NCBI GenBank assembly: GCA_018266335.1
Contig: JAFEAR010000120.1
Span: forward strand, 1-19,102
Direction of reading: 5' to 3'
Origin: Bdellovibrionales bacterium
GTDB lineage: Bacteria; Bdellovibrionota; UBA2428
DNA length: 19,102 nucleotides
Position 1 is the stretch's first letter. Each line of letters begins with the position of its first letter. Both the position numbers and the translations under genes were made by a program. Below are positions 13,725 through 19,102 of this stretch, in pieces. The notes beneath the pieces are model-generated. The model was given only the letters and a program-made list of their open reading frames with translations. It was not told the origin of the DNA and did no database searches.

Positions 13725-14192
13725 ATGAAAAAACAACAAGATGCGAAAAGTCTGCAGCCTACCAAGTGCCAACTGGTGGAGATGTTTTGGACCTTTTGGC
13801 CAGCTTTTCAGCGTTGGACGGAATCCCAAACGACGGACAAGAAGCTCACTCCGCAGCGCACTCGCATTATGGCCCGGTTGCAAGACAAGGGACCTCAAAT
13901 CATGTCCGAACTGGGTGAGTATCTTGGTGTGAGTGCGACGAACGTGACGGAGTTAGTCGATGCGCTCGAGAAGGAAGGGCTGGTGGCACGCAAGCCGCAC
14001 CCAAGCGATCGGCGCGCTACGGTCATCGAAGCAACGAAGGCAGGTGCGTTGGTGATGAATGAAGGTTGTACGGCTTACCGTGAACGAGTGGGAGAATTGT
14101 TTTCTCCACTTTCGGAGTCTGACCGCAAAGAGTTGTTACGACTCATGCACGTATTACGTAATAAATTAGAAGGGGACAGCAATGAAAAGTGA
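13725..14192 (+). CDS. MarR family transcriptional regulator
   Basis: The 155-residue protein has the MarR winged-helix layout: an N-terminal dimer helix, LTPQRTRIMARL, the recognition region LGEYLGVSATNVTELVDALE, and the wing EGLVARKPHPSDRRATVIEA with the characteristic D-R-R of the wing, then a long C-terminal dimer helix. The start is the ATG at 13725, with AGGAAG eight bases upstream; the longer frame has no ribosome site. It overlaps the thiolase by 11 bases and is divergent from the SDR unit. Palindromes in the shared control region suggest it represses both directions and is released by a small ligand, plausibly a lipid or acyl-CoA type compound given the thiolase. The ligand is inference. 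Confidence 0.92.
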   Translation: MKKQQDAKSLQPTKCQLVEMFWTFWPAFQRWTESQTTDKKLTPQRTRIMARLQDKGPQIMSELGEYLGVSATNVTELVDALEKEGLVARKPHPSDRRATVIEATKAGALVMNEGCTAYRERVGELFSPLSESDRKELLRLMHVLRNKLEGDSNEK

Positions 14193-15459
14193 ATCCAAAT
14201 CGGTCTACGTATTGGGAAGTGCCCGCATTCCGTTCGTGAAGAGTCAGACGGCCTACTCGGAATTCACGCGCAAGGAACTGATGGTCGCGTCGCTGAATGG
14301 CCTGATCGAAAAGCATAAACTCCAGGGACAATTAATGGGCGATGTGGCCCTAGGCGCCGTTATGCTTGCTTCGGGTGATTTTAATTTGGCGCGGGAGTGC
14401 GTGCTCGAAACGGAATTGCATCCGGATTCCCCTGCGTACAACGTGCAGCGTGCATGCGGTACGGGATTAGAAACTGCCTGGCACTTGGCCCTGAAGGCCC
14501 ACGTAGGTGCGATCGATATTGGCATTGCGGGTGGAGTGGATACAAACAGCGATCTTCCCATTGAAGTGTCGCGTCCGCTGCAAAAAACTCTACTGGATTT
14601 AAACAAAGCGCGGACTTTAGGAGACAAGCTCAAGGCCGTGGGGCAACTTTCGCTGAAGAGTCTGAAGCCCAAAGTCCCGAGCGTTAACGAGCCTCGTACA
14701 TTGTTGTCCATGGGGGAACACTGCGAACTGATGGTGAAAGAGTGGAAGATCTCGCGCGAAGAGCAAGATGAACTTGCGCTAGCGAGTCATTTGCATGGCG
14801 CGCAAGCGTATCGCGATGGTTTCTTCTCGGACCTCGTAGTGCCCTTTGCTGGTCTTAAACAAGACGGCACGCTGCGTGGGGACACTTCGCTCGCTAAACT
14901 GGCTAAGTTGAAGCCTGCTTTTGATCCTGCGCACGGATCCCTGACGGCGGGGAATAGTTCACCGCTTACGGATGGTTCGGCGTGCGTACTGATTGGAAAT
15001 GAGCGGGGTGCGAATAAAATTGGCGCTAAACCTCTCGCACGTTTTGTGGATGTCCAAGCCGCAGCCGTTGATTTTGTGCACGGTGCGGGATTGCTTATGG
15101 CGCCTACTAAAGCGGTGGCTCAACTCCTTACGCGGAACAAGCTCACGTTTGCTGATTTTGATTACTTCGAAATTCATGAGGCCTTCGCAGGGCAGGTGCT
15201 CTGCAATATGAAGGCATGGGAAACCGAATCCTACTGCCGCGATGTGCTGGGCTTGTCGTCGGCCATCGGGGCCATCGATCGTAGCAAGCTCAACGTGGTG
15301 GGCAGCAGCGTGGCCATGGGGCATCCCTTCGCCGCAACGGGCGCGCGCATCACGGGCACGCTGGCTAAATTGCTGGCGAGCGGAGGAAAAAAACGCGGAC
15401 TCATTTCCATCTGCACGGCCGGCGGCATGGGGATTGCGGCGATTCTCGAGAGCGTGTGA
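14182..15459 (+). CDS. Thiolase (acetyl-CoA C-acyltransferase family)
   Basis: The 425-residue protein has all thiolase catalytic residues: the nucleophile C92 in NVQRACGTG, H332 in EIHEAFAG, H381 in MGHPFAATGAR, and the second Cys, C411, in SICTAGGMG. It either cleaves 3-ketoacyl-CoA with CoA (beta-oxidation) or condenses two acetyl-CoA. Length fits the FadI-like long form rather than the shorter biosynthetic type, but this does not settle the direction. The start is the ATG at 14182 inside the MarR gene, with AGGGG about seven bases upstream. No fadB-like partner is nearby; the divergent SDR could act as a 3-hydroxyacyl or 3-ketoacyl reductase. There is no signal peptide. The class is firm and the pathway is inferred. 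Confidence 0.93.
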   Translation: MKSESKSVYVLGSARIPFVKSQTAYSEFTRKELMVASLNGLIEKHKLQGQLMGDVALGAVMLASGDFNLARECVLETELHPDSPAYNVQRACGTGLETAWHLALKAHVGAIDIGIAGGVDTNSDLPIEVSRPLQKTLLDLNKARTLGDKLKAVGQLSLKSLKPKVPSVNEPRTLLSMGEHCELMVKEWKISREEQDELALASHLHGAQAYRDGFFSDLVVPFAGLKQDGTLRGDTSLAKLAKLKPAFDPAHGSLTAGNSSPLTDGSACVLIGNERGANKIGAKPLARFVDVQAAAVDFVHGAGLLMAPTKAVAQLLTRNKLTFADFDYFEIHEAFAGQVLCNMKAWETESYCRDVLGLSSAIGAIDRSKLNVVGSSVAMGHPFAATGARITGTLAKLLASGGKKRGLISICTAGGMGIAAILESV

Positions 15460-15485
15460 AGTAAAGAGCACATAGCTACTGAGAA

Positions 15486-15515
15486 TTGTTGCGATTTAGT
15501 CTGAACTTGTTGCGA
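15486..15515 (+). repeat. Two direct repeats TTGTTGCGA 21 bases apart
   Basis: TTGTTGCGA occurs at 15486-15494 and 15507-15515, start to start 21 bases, which is two turns of the helix. The second copy also pairs with AACAAG (15521-15526) as a short inverted repeat. It lies in the 188-base gap between the thiolase and the secreted transglutaminase-like gene. It is a candidate activator or repressor site for the latter; I see no clear promoter or other gene in the gap. Confidence 0.4.
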
Positions 15516-15647
15516 AATCCCAACAAGAATGTTACCGACGCAAGGCTCCTAAGGCGAAAGCGACCCTGATGCAGATCATGCTTGGCGGCCGCGACGATCG
15601 TACTATCCTAGCGCGCATAGGGGTAAACGTTCTTAACGAGGTTTCGC

Positions 15648-17084
15648 ATGTCACAACATCAACGCAGATTTTATTTTCTTTTTTTATTGTTGTCCGCAGT
15701 CGCCGGGGCGCAGCCTGCGGTTACCCCGCTTCGCAATGCCGAGCAGGAGATCGATCGGATTCAGTTGAAACTTCGCGCTCGGCGCGAACTTTTGCTGCGT
15801 GATCAGGAACTCCGCGACGAGCTTGCGCAGTCCGATGATGCCTTCGCGGCGGTTGTGCAACCCGCGGCGGCAACTCGCTACACCAGCATTGTTGAGTTGG
15901 CGCCCGCGAATGTGATGCGCTCCTTGCCGGCGATGGCGCAGGCCGGATTAGAAAATGGAAAAATTTCCGAACAGCCGTGGTCGGATTCCTACTGGCCCAC
16001 TTACCAGGGGCTACTCGGTAATCGTTACGCTGACGAAGGCTTCGGCGATGTTTATCCGAGCGATTACCAAAATTACCGCAATTACGTAGAGAAGCCACTG
16101 AATTTAACTCCGGCGAATATTGATAATCTTTCGCCCTCGGAAAAATACGATCTCGTGATTGGGGCTAATCATTCGCAAGGATTGACTCCCGCAATGTGGG
16201 CCGAAGGTGCGCGCTACGCTAACAATGGCAAGGTCGAAACCTGGATGGGGATCTGCCATGGTTGGGCCCCGGCTTCGTACCGCGAGCCGCGTGCACAGCG
16301 GGCCGTGGTGGTGAAGGCGGCCGATGGTGTAACGCCCGTTAAATTCTACCCCTCGGATATTAAGGGACTCAACTCGCTCATGTGGGCGCGGGCGCGCTTT
16401 ACGAGCAACTTCGTTGGGCTACGCTGCGACACGAAAAATCCGTCGGCCGATGGTGATCATCTGCTGGACCCCAGTTGTTTCGATGTAGATCCGGCGGACT
16501 GGCACGTGTCGGTGGTGAACCAAGTAGGTCGCGTGAAGAAGAGCTTCGTGATCGATTCTACCTATGACTACGAAGTTTGGAATCAGCCGGTGGTTTCGTA
16601 TCGGTACCAGTACTTTAATCCCATGACCAATAAATACACTCATCAGCTTAAGGATGCGGTTGTTGTGCTTAGCCAGTTTCCTAATGACCCCTTCCGTAAA
16701 TACCGCAAGGCGGGTGCAGTGCAGGTCGTGGGCATTTCAATGGAATTAAGCTATGTGGGCGAAACTGCCCCCAGTCACTCCACGTCCGATTCTCCGGTTG
16801 AAGATCGTATTGCCACGGTCCATTACCTTTACGATCTGGAGCTTGATTCTGCAGGCAACGTAGTAGGCGGAGAATGGCACCAGCGGCAGCATCCGGATTT
16901 TCTTTGGAACCCGGTGGCTAATGCAGATGTGAGGGCCGTTGGTGAGCGCTACATCAGTGAAGATTGGAGTGGCCAAGGGGCCATTCCGCAGAGTTGGCAA
17001 AAGGCAGCTTTGAATTCCACGGCGAATCGCTTGGGCCAGCCGCTCTCGAAGCTGGTTCGTACTCTCACTCGTTTGGCACACTGA
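15648..17084 (+). CDS. Secreted transglutaminase-elicitor-like protein (PF16683 type)
   Basis: The 478-residue protein has a Sec signal (basic start, then FYFLFLLLSAVAGA) and no membrane anchor. A Glu/Arg-rich predicted coil covers about residues 28-62. The central part matches the transglutaminase of the Phytophthora GP42/Pep-13 elicitor group, also found in some bacteria: EQPWSDSYWPTYQGLL, WMGICHGWAPAS, DWHVSVVNQVG and SFVIDSTYDYEVWNQPV. These give a candidate catalytic triad C203, H286 and D303. Such enzymes cross-link protein glutamine to lysine outside the cell. GAGG stands seven bases before the ATG. The CBS-domain gene follows after 19 bases. The family is recalled from motifs, not searched. 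The substrate, its own envelope or foreign protein, is unknown. Confidence 0.72.
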   Translation: MSQHQRRFYFLFLLLSAVAGAQPAVTPLRNAEQEIDRIQLKLRARRELLLRDQELRDELAQSDDAFAAVVQPAAATRYTSIVELAPANVMRSLPAMAQAGLENGKISEQPWSDSYWPTYQGLLGNRYADEGFGDVYPSDYQNYRNYVEKPLNLTPANIDNLSPSEKYDLVIGANHSQGLTPAMWAEGARYANNGKVETWMGICHGWAPASYREPRAQRAVVVKAADGVTPVKFYPSDIKGLNSLMWARARFTSNFVGLRCDTKNPSADGDHLLDPSCFDVDPADWHVSVVNQVGRVKKSFVIDSTYDYEVWNQPVVSYRYQYFNPMTNKYTHQLKDAVVVLSQFPNDPFRKYRKAGAVQVVGISMELSYVGETAPSHSTSDSPVEDRIATVHYLYDLELDSAGNVVGGEWHQRQHPDFLWNPVANADVRAVGERYISEDWSGQGAIPQSWQKAALNSTANRLGQPLSKLVRTLTRLAH

Positions 17085-17103
17085 ACGAAAGGAATCTTAG
17101 ATT

Positions 17104-17577
17104 ATGAAAAATTCGGCGAAGGTCATGACAACCGACGTGGTGACGGTGGCAATGCGGGCCCCTTTGGCGGAAGCCATGAATTTGATGCGTTCCAATGGTA
17201 TCCGGCATCTGCCGGTGAAGGATCAGGACGAGATCGTGGGAATTCTTTCTGATCGTGACTTGCAGGGTACGGATGGAGACGACTCGCTCATGGTTTTAGA
17301 CTGCATGAGTGCTCCCGTGCGCTATATTCCCCCAACGACTTCCGTCGCGGAGGCCGCGGGCATTATGCGCCGGGAAAAACTGTCCTCGTTGTTGGTAGGA
17401 AATGCGCAAAAAATTGAAGGCATTCTCACTGCCGATGACTTGCTTCGCGTCTTGGAGTTCATGGCTGACGACGATGCCCCCGGTATGTTGGAGCAGGCGA
17501 CGGCTAGGGTAAACAACTGGACGCACTCCATGCCGGTGGCCGAAGTAATTGGGGCCCTTAGCAGCTCCGGAATTTGA
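17104..17577 (+). CDS. Two-CBS-domain protein
   Basis: The 157-residue cytosolic protein is a Bateman module of two CBS domains, about 7-60 (VMTTDVVTVAMRAPLAEAMN then IRHLPVKD...GILSDRDL) and 66-120 (CMSAPVRYIPPTTSVAEAAG then LSSLLVG...GILTADDLL). The 'G(I/V)(L/V)(S/T).(D/R)DL' ends are typical adenine-nucleotide pocket residues. The C-terminal 35 residues are not part of either domain and I do not recognise them. There is no catalytic domain, so it should sense AMP/ATP or a similar ligand and act on a partner. AAAGGA precedes the ATG by about 10 bases. It lies between the transglutaminase-like and kinase genes in the same direction. Confidence 0.9.
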   Translation: MKNSAKVMTTDVVTVAMRAPLAEAMNLMRSNGIRHLPVKDQDEIVGILSDRDLQGTDGDDSLMVLDCMSAPVRYIPPTTSVAEAAGIMRREKLSSLLVGNAQKIEGILTADDLLRVLEFMADDDAPGMLEQATARVNNWTHSMPVAEVIGALSSSGI

Positions 17578-17584
17578 ATCTTAG

Positions 17585-17621
17585 CCTAAGGAATCGGGTG
17601 CTTAGGTGTCCAAGATTCCTT
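17585..17621 (+). terminator. Two mutually exclusive stem-loops between the CBS and kinase genes
   Basis: CCTAAG (17585-17590) pairs with CTTAGG (17601-17606), while AAGGAATC (17588-17595) pairs with GATTCCTT (17614-17621). The two share bases 17588-17590, so only one can form at a time. No T-run follows either. The element may end the CBS transcript or control the kinase leader. Confidence 0.4.
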
Positions 17622-17658
17622 GCCAAAAAGCCGTGGAATTGCTAGCACATGACGCGCA

Positions 17659-19102
17659 GTGCTAGAAAAATTAGGCCCTTACCAACTCGATAAGCAGCTA
17701 GGGCAGGGTGCCACTGCGCGTGTCTACGCGGCCCTCGATACGCGCACGAATACGCGAGTGGCTCTGAAGGTATTTCATCCGGGCTTTTGGAATGCTGGCG
17801 ATTTTCGTCGTCGCGCCCTTACGGAATTCAAAACGGTTTCGTCGCTGTCTCACCCCAACATTGTACCGGTCGTAGATTCCCTGTTCGACTCCGATCCGCC
17901 GGCCGTGGCCATGGAGCTCATTGATGGAGTTTCGCTCGAGGCATTTCAACCGCGGCTGCCGTACGTGCTGCCGGAAGTCAGCGTTTTTATCGTGGTGGAA
18001 ATTCTCAAGGCGCTTGAGTTTGCGCATGCTCGCGGGATTGTGCACCGCGATCTGAAGCCCGCTAATATTCTTATGGGTCACGATGGTCGCGTGTTGGTCA
18101 GCGACTTTGGTCACGCCAAAATCACCGACGCTTCGCAACTTACGGCGACGGGAACGGTCGTAGGTTCGCCGGATTACATGGCGCCGGAGCAAGCGCAGGG
18201 CGAACGCGCTACGGCGCAGTCAGATTTATTTTCGGCGGCTTCGATTCTCTATTTCCTGGTAACGGGCACGCGTCCTTTCAGTCGTCATTCTCCGCTCGCA
18301 ACGCTCGCGAGTGTGGTGGCGGCCAACTACGAGCCGGCGCAAAAGCGAAATCCAAAGTTAAGTCCGGCGCTGATTTCGATTTTGGATCGCGCGCTGATGA
18401 AATCGCCCGAGGCGCGCTACGCTTCGGCGGCAGAATTCCGGCAAGCCCTTGAGGCTTACTTGGCGAATTTGAACTTAACCGGTGAATCGTTTTCTTTCCG
18501 CGCGTGGATCGAGGCACCGCACGAAACTACTCTCGGCGTAATGCAGACGGTGGCCGACGCTCTCAGCACGCAGTGCCGTAAGGATATTGCCCGCGGGAAT
18601 CGCAACGAGGCGCTTGCTGCCTTATCGCACCTGAGTTTGGTGGCCCCCGAGAGCGCCTACTTACCGGGCCTAATGGAATCATTCCGTCTGGCGACCAAAC
18701 AATCTAAGCGTCGGCGCGCCGTGTGGCCGCTGGCGATATTACTTATGGGCGGGCTGCTCGGCGGGTGGCTTTGGAATGGACGGCGCGCGCACGATGGTGC
18801 AGCCCAAAAAATTGCGCGTGATCTAAGTCCCGCCGTGGCGCCCTCTGTGCCGGCGGCCGTTGCTGTCCCGGTGCCCGTAGCGACGGCACCGCTGCCGATG
18901 CCCGTTAGAACGATCCCGAAGCCCGTGGCAGCGGCCAAGGCTCGGCCGGCCGTGGGGCAAATTGTGCGTTTCCAAGTTCCGTCAGATGTCCGAGTCTTTT
19001 GGAATGGTCGCGAGGTGGATCCCGCTCTGCCGCTGCGGGGACAGCGGCCAGGAACCTATTCGGTGCGCCTAGAGAAAGAGGGCATGCAACCGCTCATGCA
19101 GC
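17659..19102 (+). CDS. Membrane-anchored Ser/Thr protein kinase (Hanks type), truncated by window edge
   Basis: The frame stays open for 481 codons to the window end. The kinase domain spans about residues 8-265, with glycine loop GQGATARVY, K37 in VALKVF, E56, HRDLKPANIL (catalytic D131), DFG at 149-151, and APE at 175-177, so all catalytic residues are present. A transmembrane helix lies at about 355-374 (VWPLAILLMGGLLGGWLW). An Ala/Pro/Val-rich linker follows, then what looks like a PEGA-type beta domain from about 435 (SDVRVFWNGREVDP...GTYSVRLEKEG) outside the membrane. The start is GTG at 17659, the first start after an in-frame TGA, without a clear ribosome site. A 14-codon ORF (ATG at 17649, TAA at 17691-17693) overlaps it in another frame and could couple translation. 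Confidence 0.88.
   Translation, partial: MLEKLGPYQLDKQLGQGATARVYAALDTRTNTRVALKVFHPGFWNAGDFRRRALTEFKTVSSLSHPNIVPVVDSLFDSDPPAVAMELIDGVSLEAFQPRLPYVLPEVSVFIVVEILKALEFAHARGIVHRDLKPANILMGHDGRVLVSDFGHAKITDASQLTATGTVVGSPDYMAPEQAQGERATAQSDLFSAASILYFLVTGTRPFSRHSPLATLASVVAANYEPAQKRNPKLSPALISILDRALMKSPEARYASAAEFRQALEAYLANLNLTGESFSFRAWIEAPHETTLGVMQTVADALSTQCRKDIARGNRNEALAALSHLSLVAPESAYLPGLMESFRLATKQSKRRRAVWPLAILLMGGLLGGWLWNGRRAHDGAAQKIARDLSPAVAPSVPAAVAVPVPVATAPLPMPVRTIPKPVAAAKARPAVGQIVRFQVPSDVRVFWNGREVDPALPLRGQRPGTYSVRLEKEGMQPLMQ

Noticed and set aside
17698..18192. Antisense 164-codon frame under the kinase domain
   Set aside because: The plus strand carries every kinase motif in order, and the antisense product has no domain or ribosome site.

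Overview
The window is dense bacterial DNA of moderate to high GC. It has short intergenic gaps, several overlapping operons on both strands, and no tRNA, rRNA, CRISPR array or insertion sequence that I can see. The mix suggests a free-living or predatory deltaproteobacterium-like organism, with Bdellovibrionota as my best guess: a three-repeat S1 protein, a eukaryotic-type Ser/Thr kinase with a membrane anchor, a soluble tandem-PAS chemoreceptor operon, a secreted transglutaminase-elicitor-like enzyme, and many small secreted or lipoprotein products. The taxonomic call is inference only.

Left part (1-5840). The end of a PhnB/VOC-type protein is followed by an AHSA1/SRPBCC protein, a cysteine-rich secreted protein, a TIGR00027-type SAM methyltransferase and a DUF1415-family gene broken by an in-frame TAA. 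The broken gene meets, tail to tail, a minus-strand pair of lipoprotein then beta-carbonic anhydrase. Divergent from that pair, a three-S1-domain RNA-binding protein leads an apparent operon with a small outer-membrane beta-barrel-like protein and a possible PH-like protein. The S1 gene has no Shine-Dalgarno and carries a hairpin three bases before its ATG.

Middle part (5842-12650). A minus-strand VOC protein and SDR oxidoreductase are followed by a small plus-strand conserved-looking protein. Then comes a compact minus-strand chemosensory operon in the order MCP (two PAS domains, no membrane segment), cheR, cheD, and a three-CheW-domain scaffold. No cheA, cheY or cheB lies nearby, so this set should feed into a kinase encoded elsewhere. 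An HD-domain (HDDC2/YfbR-like) phosphohydrolase is divergent from the operon.

Right part (12680-19102). A MarR regulator and a thiolase form an overlapping operon. Divergent from them is an SDR preceded by a 37-codon membrane-protein ORF that is too short for routine gene callers and looks leaderless. The shared control region holds two good sigma70-type promoters and two palindromes, one of them exactly between the -35 and -10 of the MarR promoter. This is the best-supported regulatory module in the window. It is followed by the secreted transglutaminase-like protein (candidate Cys-His-Asp triad), a two-CBS-domain protein, and a Ser/Thr kinase that runs off the end of the window.

The most interesting points are the small leaderless membrane-protein/SDR/MarR/thiolase module, the minimal receptor-CheR-CheD-triple-CheW operon, the elicitor-type transglutaminase, the S1 gene leader, and the stop-interrupted DUF1415 gene.
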